From Linanthus parryae (taxonomy: Eukaryota; Streptophyta; Magnoliopsida; Ericales; Polemoniaceae): a stretch of DNA of 64,000 nt. The notes beneath the pieces were generated by a model. It did no database searches. It saw nothing but the letters and a program-made list of their open reading frames with translations, and was not told the origin of the DNA. Below, one piece after another: positions 22,824 to 33,424 of this stretch; positions within the stretch are counted from its first letter, which is position 1; each line of letters opens with the position of its first letter. The position numbers and the translations under genes are program-made. The stretch spans positions 115,921,057 through 115,985,056 of the forward strand of contig JALGPY010000001.1 in assembly GCA_023055425.1 (NCBI GenBank). Reading direction: 5' to 3'.

Positions 22824-24979
22824 GTCTCCCACTTGCACTAGAGTCAATCTCCTGCATCATATGCCTATTGATCTAGCGCGGCCCTCCACGCTTACGCTAC
22901 GTAGGGGCGAGACTTATGCTGGCACCTTGCAAATATTCACATCTCCTCCATCAACAATTTGATTGAGATTGAATATTCTGAATAAGTGCATCTCATGCAG
23001 CAATTTACTCAGTCCTCTATGTTAGAATCAGTGACTGAATCTTGCCTGGAACCTTTCTAGCTCACAGTCGCTCCCACTAGGGCAAAACTCAAAACTTGAC
23101 TTATAATCTGAAATCTTCTTTGTCAGATGGAAGTTCTCATCACTGTAACCCCTTACAGTAAACTTTTCCTATCCTCCATTAATCAAGAGTTCATCCTTTA
23201 TTCCTTCTCAAGTACTTAAGGATAATCTTGATAATTATCAAGTGACACCTCACTTGGATTTGATTGGTATCTTTGTGTCATGCTTTATGACACGTCTGGC
23301 CTAGTACATCTCATGGCGTATCTCGTGAATCTAATTCATACGGTCCATTCCCAATCTAATTGGTAAGACAATTAGCCTTCCAAAGACTAATTCCATGTGA
23401 CAAGGTAAAAATAAATATTCTTTTCATGTTGAACCATTTCAACTCCTTGTCAATATATGTACCATGACTCAGGCTGAACAATTACTTTAATCTATCTCCA
23501 TAGATTTTATAGATTGTCTCGCCTAAGTCTATTTATTGGAAATCAATTTCTCTAGCCAATCTTTAACAGATTGCAGAGTAGAGACATTGTTCCCAATGAT
23601 TAGTATGTCTCTACATACAAGACCAGAAATTTAACTATGCTCCCACTAACCTTCTTGTAAACACAAGTATCATCTTCAATTTTGATGGAACCAAACTCCT
23701 TTGATTGCATCATTAATTTGAAGAGTCCAACTCCTAGAAGCTTGATTCAATCTATAAACAGATTGCTATAAGCAGGATACGAATGGATTTAAGCATCACA
23801 ACTGGGAAAGATTTCGTCATAGTCTATACTATGAATTCTCATGAAACCCTTTCAAACCAGTTGTCCCTTAAAAGTAATCATATTACCATCCATGTTGGTT
23901 TCCTCATAACCTACTTGCACCCTATGGGTCCTACCCATTCAGGTGGTTCCACCAAAGTCCATACTTTGTTGGTATACATGGATTCCATATCGTATCTCAT
24001 GGCTCCAAGCCATTTCTGAGAGTATGGCCACACGTGGCCATCTCATAGGTTGTAGGCTCATCTCGATGAGAAATATATCACTGGTTATGAGAAATCCTTA
24101 TTTCTCTAGTCCCTTGACATATCCTACCTGTCCTACGAGGTTCTTGTGTTATCTGAGTAGGTTGCTCCACAACACCTTGTGATCCTGCTCATGTTCCATC
24201 AAACGGATTAATGTTCTATTGTGGTTCTTGAACTTTTCAAGTTCTACTGTCCTCCCACTGTTTCTTTTAGAGACAATCTCTTCCTAGAAACACTGTGGTT
24301 CGAGAAACAAACAGTTTGTTCTCGATTAGGTTGTAGAAATAATATCCTTTTCAGGATATCCACAAAACATTTATCCGACTTGGGTCCAAGTTTATTTGTA
24401 AACTCTTTTACATAAACATCATAACCCCAAATATTTATGAATGACATACTAGGACACTTCCTAGTCCATATCTCATATGGTGTTTTTCCTAATCCGTTTT
24501 GATGGAACAAGGTTAAGGGCGAAATTTGCTGTAATTAGAACATAGCCCCTAAAAGTAAACTGGAAGTTCTTGTTTGACTCATCATGGTACGAACCGTGTC
24601 CTACAAGGTTCGAACTCTCCTTTTAGACACGCCAAACCCATGTGGCGTGCTAGGTGGAGCGAGTTTTGGATCATATCCAATACTCCCATAGATTCTTGTC
24701 AAACTCTTGGCTCAAGTATTTTCTTCTATGATCCAATCGTAGAGTCTAAATACTTTTGCCAAGTTGGTTCTCTACTTCATTCCTGAATACTTTGAACAAT
24801 TCAAAGGATTCTGATTTGTTTCTTCATAAGATACACAAATCCATATTTCTCTGATCCTATCAGTAAATATGATGAAGTACTAAAAAACCATCTTTAGTAT
24901 TTGTGCTTAGCGGCCTTCATACATCAATATGTATGATTCCCAAAAGATCATATATTTGCCTAATAAGTCTTACATGTCT
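22824..24979 (-). pseudogene. Copia 2 pol, 3' half, heavily degraded
   Basis: The minus strand still shows pieces of copia pol in the usual order: RNase H and reverse transcriptase remnants, then an integrase fragment (TPYEIWTRKCPSMSFINIWGYDVY) at about 24400-24500. Frames are broken throughout by small indels and stops, and it is shorter than the matching part of Copia 1. The sequence stops at the insertion point of Copia 1 and resumes at 33425. Confidence 0.8.
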
Positions 24980-26418
24980 TGTTGGGTTTTGACGTAGGTA
25001 ACGCAGCGGAATAACAAAATTTAATCCTACTCAAAGCCCACCAAGGATCACAGGAAGAGATATCATAACATGATTAAGGACATAGAAGATGTGTACCTTT
25101 TGATTTGTGAGATCACACGAAGAATGATGTCCTCGTCTCTACGGTTGATCCACGTCTAGAGGTGAGATCTAGATTCTTCCTTCAATCAAGTGCTAGCTTG
25201 AACCTTGGAGGAAGAGGGATGAAGATCAAAGCAACCAAGCAACAAGGCAACGAAGGAGGGGCGGCCTCCCTTCTTGCCGTCGGGTAAGGGGGCGGACGGG
25301 GCTAGGGTTTCGGCCCTAGCTCTTGTCTTGCTCTCTTTTTTTGCTCTCTCCCACTCTTTGTGTGTTATGATTAATAACTCATGTGTGGGAAGGAAGCTAG
25401 AGCCTCCTTTATATACTCCAACAACTCCTTGTTGTTTCCATAAAAGAGTTTTTCTTGTTCTAGTAGGACTAGAACTATTCCCTTCCTTGCAAATTAGTCC
25501 TACTAAGTTTGCAAGGTGTTGCACAATGATCCTTCTATTAATTAATCCATATTAATTAATCCCAAATCTAGCTCTACTCTATTTGACGTGTGACCCCATA
25601 GGTTTCTATATAGTTGGTAGTAACTATTACTAACATGGAGCGGTGTCTAGCAACACATCCATGCCACCCAACCAATAGAAATAGTCAGTGATCCCGACAA
25701 ACCTTTGTGCCCAATATGTCATATTGCATTATCCCTTTGTCTCCATATCCGGATTGGACACGAGACATAAATAGTCACACTCGTATATCCAATCCATAGT
25801 TCCTCGATCCTGGGAATACGCTTATGCTTGCAGATAACATTAATATCTCCATATTAATTTATCTGAGTCTGGCCAGACATTCAATAAGCCTCATCCCTCG
25901 AGTGGCCGTGGATATTTACTCCCATTATGTGGGAGGGACAAATCCTATCTACATCACTACGATCTCTAAGCTTGCTTCCTATCACGCCCGATAGCCACCT
26001 TTATGATTACCCAGTTACGGTGTAACGTTTGATAACATCAAAGCGCAATATTTCACAACTAGAGTATCTAGTGACTTCAAGTCTAAGGATTGCAATAATA
26101 TTAGCACTACGAAAAGCGATTGTGACTTCACATAATTTAATGTATCCTTTTCGTTGTGGGTCAATCCAGTATGCCATTACTCCTAATGCATACCCATGTG
26201 TTAGACTTGATATCTCCATATCAATCTACCCACATACTAGTCTATATTTGATTGTCCTATTAATCAATATAATGGACTAGGGACATTTTAAGATAAATAA
26301 CACAATTTATCTAAGGACTTCATTATATTAAATATCGCCATAAATAATAAATGAATATTCTAGCCAAAACATTGTTCATACTAAATCTACGATTGCCTCT
26401 AGGGCATCTATTCCAACA
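24980..26418 (-). repeat. LTR B, 3' LTR of Copia 1
   Basis: This 1439-bp repeat starts TGTTGGG and ends TTCCAACA on the plus strand. It has the same length as LTR C and is almost identical to it. Small ORFs inside it are repeated in LTR C and are not genes. Confidence 0.95.
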
Positions 26419-26433
26419 GTCTCCCACTTGCAC
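26419..26433 (-). promoter_or_regulatory. Polypurine tract of Copia 1
   Basis: On the minus strand GTGCAAGTGGGAGAC sits directly before the 3' LTR and directly after the pol stop codon. This is the expected second-strand priming site. The same motif flanks LTR A of Copia 2. Confidence 0.7.
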
Positions 26434-29195
26434 TAGAGCCAATCTGGCGCATCTCGTATGCCTATAGATTTGGCGTGCCCTTCATGCTTTCGCTGCGCAA
26501 GAGGTTTCGTGAGCGGATCTGACACGTTGTCATCTGTCGGAATCTTGCATATCTTCACATCTCCTCGATCGATCATATCACGAATAAGATGGAATCTCCT
26601 AAGTACATGCTTTGACTTTTGGTGCGATCTTGGTTCCTTTGCCTGTGCGATTGCCCCAGAGTTGTCACAGTACAACTCTACGGGATCCACTATGCTAGGG
26701 ACCACACCGAGCTCAGTGATAAACTTCTTTATCCATACTGCCTCCTTCGCCGCTTCCGCAGCAGCAATGTACTCAGCTTCTGTTGTAGAATCAGCAACTG
26801 TGCCTTGCTTGGAACTCTTCCAGCTCACAGCTCCTCCATTCAGGCAAAACACGTATCCAGACTGCGATCTGTAATCATCCTTGTCGGTTTGGAAGCTTGC
26901 GTCAGTGTAACCCTTTACACTTAGCTCTTCCATTCCTCCAAATATCAAGAACACATCCTTTGTTCTTCTTAAGTACTTTAGGATGTTCTTGACAGCAATC
27001 CAGTGACTCTCACCCGGATTGGACTGATATCTGCTCACCATACTCAACGCGTATGATACGTCTGGTCTAGTACATAGCATGGCGTACATGATGGATCCTA
27101 TGGCCGAAGCATAGGGTATCCTGCTCATGCGGTCCTTCTCCATCTCGTTGGAGGGACAGTCATTCTTGGACAGAGTGACTCCATGTGACATGGGCAAGAA
27201 TCCCTTCTTGGAATCTTGCATGTTGAACCTCTTCAACACCTTGTCAATATATGTACTCTGACTTAGGCCAAGCAACCTTTTAGATCTATCTCTATAGATC
27301 TTTATACCCAGTATATAGGCTGCGTCTCCTAAGTCTTTCATCGCAAAGCACTTTCCTAGCCAATCTTTAACAGATTGCAGAGTAGGAATATCATTGCCTA
27401 TGATTAGTATGTCATCCACATACAAGACCAGAAATACTATAGAGCTCCCACTAACCTTCTTGTAAACACAAGGCTCATCTTCGTTCTTGATGAAGCCAAA
27501 CTCTTTGACCGCGTCATCAAAACGTCGATTCCAGCTCCTAGAAGCTTGCTTTAATCCATAAATGGACCTTTGCAGCTTACAGACTTTATTGGCATTCTCC
27601 GGATCCTCAAAACCCTCTGGTTGTGTCATGTACACATCCTCAAGGAGGTTCCCATAAAGGAACGCTGTTTTGACATCCATTTGCCAAATCTCATAGTCGT
27701 AGTATGCTGCAATAGCAAGTAAGATTCGAATGGATTTAGTCATGGCGACTGGTGAAAAGGTCTCATCATAGTCAATACCATGAATCTGTCTATAACCTTT
27801 GGCCACCAATCGCCCCTTATAGGCAACTACCTTGCCATCCATGTCGGTCTTCTTCTTGAAGACCCACTTGCACCCTATGGGTCGAGCCCCTTCGGGTGGT
27901 TCCACCAAAGTCCATACTTTGTTGGTATACATGGAATCCATTTCGGATCTCATGGCTTCTAGCCACTTCTTAGAGTCTGGGCCACTCATGGCTTCTCCAT
28001 AGTTTGCAGGCTCATCATCCATGAGTGGTACGTCATCGGGCTCAGTCACGAGAAGTCCATACCTCTCTGGCTCATGACGCACTCTTCCTGATCTACGGAG
28101 TTCCTGTGTTACCTGAACAGGCTCTTCCACAACTTCTTGTGGTTCCTGTTCATGTTCCATTATTGGTTCAGTGATTTGTGGTTCATGAATTTCTTCAAGT
28201 TCTACAACCCTCCCACTTGCTTCTTTAGAGACTAGTTCTCTTTCTAGAAACACGCCGGTCCGAGCAACAAACACTTTGTTTTCGGTGGGGTTATAGAAAT
28301 AATATCCTTTAGTTTCCTTAGGATATCCCACAAATTTACACTTATCCGCTTTAGGCCCGAGCTTGTCTGTTTGTAAACGTTTTACATAGACATCGCAGCC
28401 CCAAATCTTCATAAACGACACTATGGGACGCCTCCCAGTCCATATCTCATATGGCGTCTTCATAACTGATTTGGATGGAACACGGTTAATGGTAAAAGCT
28501 GCAGTCATTAGAGCATGTCCCCAAAAGGATATCGGAAGATCTGTTTGAGACATCATAGATCGCACCATATCTAATAGAGTGCGATTCCTCCTCTCGGATA
28601 CACCATTCCATTGTGGTGTTCCGGGTGGAGTGAGCTGGGATACAATCCCACACTCTCTAAGATACTCATCAAACTCTTGGCTTAAGTATTCTCCTCCACG
28701 ATCCGATCGTAGGGCTTTAATACTCTTGCCAAGTTGCTTCTCTACTTCACTCTTGAATTCTTTGAACAATTCAAAGGATTCGGATTTGGCCTTCATAAGG
28801 TATACAAATCCATATCTACTGAAATCATCAGTAAAAGTGATGAAGTAGGTATAACCACCTCTGGCAGGCGTGGGGAATGGCCCGCATACATCAGTATGTA
28901 TGAGTGCCAATAACTCACTAGTCCGCTCGCCTTTCTTATTGAAAGGGGACTTTGTCATTTTTCCTAATAAACAAGACTCACATGTCTCATATGATTCCAA
29001 ATCAAATGAGTCTAGAAGTCCATCCTTATGGAGTCTAGATATGCGTTTCTCATTTATATGGCCTAAACGACAGTGCCATAGATATGTAGGATTTAAATTA
29101 TTAGTTTTAATCCTTTTAGTATTTATGTTATAGATTGGATTATTTAGATCAAGGATATACAATCCATTAGACAAATGCGCACTACAATAGTGCAT
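26433..29195 (-). CDS. Copia 1 pol: integrase, reverse transcriptase, RNase H
   Basis: This is a 920-residue open frame. In order: the GAG-pre-integrase zinc finger (HCRLGH to CESCLLGK, about residues 42-78); the integrase core with HTDVCGPF, DDFSRYGFVY and RSDRGGEYLSQEF; the reverse transcriptase from VWTLVEPPEGARPIGCKWVF, with MDVKTAFLYG and the catalytic LYVDDILIIGN; and RNase H with YTDASFQTD, STTEAEYIAA, YCDNSGAIA and KHVLRRFHLIRD. The frame ends on the polypurine tract. The catalytic motifs are present, so the enzyme part appears undamaged. It is normally fused to gag in copia elements. Here the two frames are separated by what looks like a single-base shift near 29210, so the annotated start at 29195 is only the first Met after the shift. 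Confidence 0.95.
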   Translation of the reverse strand: MHYCSAHLSNGLYILDLNNPIYNINTKRIKTNNLNPTYLWHCRLGHINEKRISRLHKDGLLDSFDLESYETCESCLLGKMTKSPFNKKGERTSELLALIHTDVCGPFPTPARGGYTYFITFTDDFSRYGFVYLMKAKSESFELFKEFKSEVEKQLGKSIKALRSDRGGEYLSQEFDEYLRECGIVSQLTPPGTPQWNGVSERRNRTLLDMVRSMMSQTDLPISFWGHALMTAAFTINRVPSKSVMKTPYEIWTGRRPIVSFMKIWGCDVYVKRLQTDKLGPKADKCKFVGYPKETKGYYFYNPTENKVFVARTGVFLERELVSKEASGRVVELEEIHEPQITEPIMEHEQEPQEVVEEPVQVTQELRRSGRVRHEPERYGLLVTEPDDVPLMDDEPANYGEAMSGPDSKKWLEAMRSEMDSMYTNKVWTLVEPPEGARPIGCKWVFKKKTDMDGKVVAYKGRLVAKGYRQIHGIDYDETFSPVAMTKSIRILLAIAAYYDYEIWQMDVKTAFLYGNLLEDVYMTQPEGFEDPENANKVCKLQRSIYGLKQASRSWNRRFDDAVKEFGFIKNEDEPCVYKKVSGSSIVFLVLYVDDILIIGNDIPTLQSVKDWLGKCFAMKDLGDAAYILGIKIYRDRSKRLLGLSQSTYIDKVLKRFNMQDSKKGFLPMSHGVTLSKNDCPSNEMEKDRMSRIPYASAIGSIMYAMLCTRPDVSYALSMVSRYQSNPGESHWIAVKNILKYLRRTKDVFLIFGGMEELSVKGYTDASFQTDKDDYRSQSGYVFCLNGGAVSWKSSKQGTVADSTTEAEYIAAAEAAKEAVWIKKFITELGVVPSIVDPVELYCDNSGAIAQAKEPRSHQKSKHVLRRFHLIRDMIDRGDVKICKIPTDDNVSDPLTKPLAQRKHEGHAKSIGIRDAPDWL

Positions 29196-29199
29196 ACTA

Positions 29200-30369
29200 T
29201 CAAAATAAATGGAGCAACACTTTGTCCTTTATTGAAATAGAAAAACCTTTCTCGTCCAAACAAGAAACGGAAATAATGTTTCTGCTCATAGCAGGCACAT
29301 AAAAGCAATTGTCTAATTCTAAAATAAGTCCAGAAGGCAAAGATAGCTCATAAACGCCTACAGCTAATGCAGCAACCCTTGCTCCATTCCCGACGCGCAA
29401 GTCTATCTCCCCTTTTCGCAATCTTCTACTTCTTTTCAAATCCTGCACATTACGACAAATGTGAGAACCACATCCGGTATCCAATACCCAGGATGATGAA
29501 ATAGAGAGATTGATGTCTATAACATAAATACCTGGTGGTGGTGGAATCACTATTCCAAGCTTCTTATCCTCCAGATATTTAGGGCAATTCCTCCTCCAGT
29601 GACCCGGCTGGCTGCAGTAGTGACACTCACCTTTAGCCACGCCTCCACTAGGTTTTAGGGCATCCTTGGATTTCGCAACTTTCTTGCGTTTTCCCTTTGA
29701 AGTAGATGCAACTGACTTGCTCTTCTTCTTGTGTACCATCATTATGGCCTTGCCCTTGCCTTTATTGATGCTTTGCTCAGCTGTCTTTAGCATGTTCAAT
29801 AGGTCTGGCAAAGACTTGTTGATCTCATTCATATTATAGTTCATGATGAACTGATTGTAACTGTCAGGCAACGATTGCAAGACGAGATCAGTCGCCAAGT
29901 CCTGGCCGAGTGGGAACCCCAGTCTCTCAAGGTTCTCTATGTACCCGATCATTCGGAGTACATGAGGACCTACTGGATTCCCCTCTGCAAGACTACTTTT
30001 GAACAATGCTTTAGACACTTCATAGCGCTCATGCCTTGCCTGTTCCTGAAACAATTGTTTCAAGTGTATGATCATATCATAGGCTTCCATGTTCTCGTGT
30101 TGCTTCTGAAGCTCACCAGTCATGGTACAAAGCATGAGGCAAGTCACGTCATTAGAATCATCAATATGTTTCTGACGTGCCTTTACTTCCGCTAATAGAG
30201 ACTCATCTTGTGGTGGGTCTGGAATTGGAGTGTCCAAGACGTACAGCTTCTTTTCTTGCTTGAGGACAATCCTCAAATTTCTGTACCAGTCAAGGAAATT
30301 CGTTCCAGACAATTTATCCTTCTCAAGGACAGATCGTAGGGATGAACTCGATGCGTTGTTGTTTGCCAT
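29200..30369 (-). CDS. Copia 1 gag and protease
   Basis: A frame of 389 residues starts MANNNASSSSLRSVLEKDKL. It contains a UBN2-type capsid region (about residues 20-220), a basic linker, a CCHC zinc knuckle CHYCSQPGHWRRNC (about 255) and the aspartic protease motif WVLDTGCGSH (about 295). The protein packages element RNA and processes the polyprotein. It ends out of frame in VLLHLF, just where related copies read on into pol. This suggests one small indel rather than a programmed signal, though a programmed frameshift was not excluded. Start chosen at the first ATG after the leader. Confidence 0.9.
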   Translation of the reverse strand: MANNNASSSSLRSVLEKDKLSGTNFLDWYRNLRIVLKQEKKLYVLDTPIPDPPQDESLLAEVKARQKHIDDSNDVTCLMLCTMTGELQKQHENMEAYDMIIHLKQLFQEQARHERYEVSKALFKSSLAEGNPVGPHVLRMIGYIENLERLGFPLGQDLATDLVLQSLPDSYNQFIMNYNMNEINKSLPDLLNMLKTAEQSINKGKGKAIMMVHKKKSKSVASTSKGKRKKVAKSKDALKPSGGVAKGECHYCSQPGHWRRNCPKYLEDKKLGIVIPPPPGIYVIDINLSISSSWVLDTGCGSHICRNVQDLKRSRRLRKGEIDLRVGNGARVAALAVGVYELSLPSGLILELDNCFYVPAMSRNIISVSCLDEKGFSISIKDKVLLHLF

Positions 30370-31980
30370 TTGGAATTCTACAATAACGAGAAATATGCAA
30401 TTTTAGTACTTTGAACAATTTGACTATATTTAATAATGGCTAGATCATCAAATATAGCTCCCACTATTTTTCTCGGTTTAATAGCCCTCACCATTAAAGC
30501 GGAAAATATCTTTTATACTTTCTAGTGGGTCCAAGATCCTTATTTCACTTCTTCTTGAGCTTGCTTTGGCAAGTCACCCAAGAATTGGTTATTTAGGTAG
30601 GAACCATTCCAATTGCATCCCATGCAACTCTTGGTCCAATTAGGTGAATAATTTCCTTTTATTCTTTATCCAATTGGATAACTCCTAATTGTCATGCCTC
30701 TAAGCTCATCAATCCAATTGATTCTTGCCTAGTTGCGTCCAACCTCTTGTTTTCAACATACACGCATTACTAGCTTGCGTCGTCCGCAACACATCATGAA
30801 AAATTAAAATCGCCTTGCTTTGGCAAGCCCGAATTTTAATAGTCCACGATCATGAAGGGTGTTTTGGCAAGAGAAGGCAAAACGCAATATTTAATTGAGG
30901 GATTTCTTTTAATTTGTTTGGTTGATCTTTATCAACATGGTCTACTTATTTGGATTGGGCTATCCACAATAAAAGACCAACCTTGTTTATTATTATCTTG
31001 TTATCGTTTTGCTTGTAGCGCCATACACACAAAATAAATAACAAGGCATGAATAATAAACATCCACAAAAATAAAAAACGTGGCATGGATATGGCCTCTA
31101 GACTAATGATATTATCAAGCCAATGATAATATCTAATTGCCCTAAAGTGCCGAGCTCATCTCCATGTGCTCCACCATAGCTGCACGCCTAGGGATGTCTT
31201 TTGGCTCCTTTGGTTCTCCAGTCTTCTTCTCCATGCTCTTGGCTATCATCTAAATATTTCTAATTCTAGCCTAACATCTAGAATAAATAAATAATAAAAG
31301 CCTCACATGTCGAGGAGAAAAAGAACGACTCGCAGGCCGCAAAAACTTAATTAATTATTACATTAATTTGATCAGCTCGCAGGCCGTAAACCAAACCACA
31401 AAACAATAAACATCCACAATCCTAGGCCATATCCATCCACCATGCAATAAAGCACATAATACAGTTAAAACCAATTTTTAACGCGCTTGTTTAATTTTAA
31501 TAAAATTGGGTAACTAGGGTTTCACAACGGTCCAAAGGGTTCAAGCCAACAAGTGGCCCGAACCCTAGGACCGCCGCACGCCTAAGGGGGCCGCGGCCTT
31601 GCTTGGCGCCCAAGGGAGGGGCGGGCGGCTAGGGTTTCGGCCCTAGTCCCCTTCCTCCTTCCTTGTTGCCCAAGCAAGGTTGTTTCCTTATGGATTTAAT
31701 TCCATAATTTTATTTCCATAATTGAAAACCCCTTTTCAATCATGTGCCCATGAACCCTAATTTTTCAAGAACCCAATTATTCACATCCTATGCGATTAAA
31801 CTCACCAATTTTAACATCCAATGTTAAATTGGGTCTTGTTTGATTGAATCAAATTCAATGTTGCATCTACTATGCCAATTTTTTCAGTTTTCGCGTAGTA
31901 AACAATAATACGGTGTATGAACTGAAATCGTAAACACATAATATCATGTTATGCTCTACGACCTGTGGCTCTGATACCAC
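30370..31980 (-). other. Copia 1 untranslated leader
   Basis: The 1.6-kb stretch between gag and the 5' LTR lacks coding frames. It shares its LTR-proximal and gag-proximal parts with the Copia 2 leader but lacks most of the palindromic TTGTTTCC repeats found there. It should hold the dimerisation and packaging signals; none can be named from sequence. Confidence 0.7.
31966..31979 (-). promoter_or_regulatory. Primer binding site of Copia 1 (tRNA-iMet)
   Basis: On the minus strand TGGTATCAGAGCCA starts one base after the 5' LTR. It is complementary to the 3' end of plant initiator-Met tRNA, the standard copia primer. Identical sites occur at 21371-21384 and 36631-36644. Confidence 0.9.
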
Positions 31981-33419
31981 TGTTGGGTTTTGACGTAGGT
32001 AACGCAGCGGAATAACAAAATTTAATCCTACTCAAAGCCCACCAAGGATCACAGGAAGAGATATCATAACATGATTAAGGACATAGAAGATGTGTACCTT
32101 TTGATTTGTGAGATCACACGAAGAATGATGTCCTCGTCTCTACGGTTGATCCACGTCTAGAGGTGAGATCTAGATTCTTCCTTCAATCAAGTGCTAGCTT
32201 GAACCTTGGAGGAAGAGGGATGAAGATCAAAGCAACCAAGCAACAAGGCAACGAAGGAGGGGCGGCCTCCCTTCTTGCCGTCGGGTAAGGGGGCGGACGG
32301 GGCTAGGGTTTCGGCCCTAGCTCTTGTCTTGCTCTCTTTTTTTGCTCTCTCCCACTCTTTGTGTGTTATGATTAATAACTCATGTGTGGGAAGGAAGCTA
32401 GAGCCTCCTTTATATACTCCAACAACTCCTTTTTGTTTCCATAAAAGAGTTTTTCTTGTTCTAGTAGGACTAGAACTATTCCCTTCCTTGCAAATTAGTC
32501 CTACTAAGTTTGCAAGGTGTTGCACAATGATCCTTCTATTAATTAATCCATATTAATTAATCCCAAATCTAGCTCTACTCTATTTGACGTGTGACCCCAT
32601 AGGTTTCTATATAGTTGGTAGTAACTATTACTAACATGGAGCGGTGTCTAGCAACACATCCATGCCACCCAACCAATAGAAATAGTCAGTGATCCCGACA
32701 AACCTTTGTGCCCAATATGTCATATTGCATTATCCCTTTGTCTCCATATCCGGATTGGACACGAGACATAAATAGTCACACTCGTATATCCAATCCATAG
32801 TTCCTCGATCCTGGGAATACGCTTATGCTTGCAGATAACATTAATATCTCCATATTAATTTATCTGAGTCTGGCCAGACATTCAATAAGCCTCATCCCTC
32901 GAGTGGCCGTGGATATTTACTCCCATTATGTGGGAGGGACAAATCCTATCTACATCACTACGATCTCTAAGCTTGCTTCCTATCACGCCCGATAGCCACC
33001 TTTATGATTACCCAGTTACGGTGTAACGTTTGATAACATCAAAGCGCAATATTTCACAACTAGAGTATCTAGTGACTTCAAGTCTAAGGATTGCAATAAT
33101 ATTAGCACTACGAAAAGCGATTGTGACTTCACATAATTTAATGTATCCTTTTCGTTGTGGGTCAATCCAGTATGCCATTACTCCTAATGCATACCCATGT
33201 GTTAGACTTGATATCTCCATATCAATCTACCCACATACTAGTCTATATTTGATTGTCCTATTAATCAATATAATGGACTAGGGACATTTTAAGATAAATA
33301 ACACAATTTATCTAAGGACTTCATTATATTAAATATCGCCATAAATAATAAATGAATATTCTAGCCAAAACATTGTTCATACTAAATCTACGATTGCCTC
33401 TAGGGCATCTATTCCAACA
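31981..33419 (-). repeat. LTR C, 5' LTR of Copia 1
   Basis: This 1439-bp repeat is almost identical to LTR B; the difference noticed is TTGTTG against TTTTTG near 32430. It should contain the promoter and transcript start for the minus-strand element. Confidence 0.95.
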
Positions 33420-33424
33420 TGTCT

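Larger units (their letters stand above)
24980..33419 (-). mobile_element. Copia 1, nearly intact Ty1/copia retrotransposon
   Basis: The element is 8440 bp, bounded by two 1439-bp LTRs, and flanked by the exact 5-bp target duplication TGTCT (24975-24979 and 33420-33424). On the minus strand the order is 5' LTR 31981-33419, tRNA-iMet primer site, leader, gag, pol (integrase, reverse transcriptase, RNase H), polypurine tract, 3' LTR 24980-26418. Integrase before reverse transcriptase defines Ty1/copia. The LTR start TGTTGGAATAGATGCCC resembles the Angela/BARE-1 group, an assignment made from memory. The two LTRs look almost identical (one difference noticed), so insertion was recent. Removing it restores the continuity of the Copia 2 pol sequence across 24979/33425. 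Confidence 0.95.

Noticed and set aside
31966..31979. tRNA-like sequence beside the LTR
   Set aside because: It is only the short primer-binding complement of initiator tRNA; no cloverleaf or box B is present.
25186..33281. Repeated small ORFs in the copia LTRs (also at 21592-22673 and 36852-37933)
   Set aside because: They fall inside LTRs, recur identically in each copy and overlap on both strands; they are chance frames of repeated DNA.
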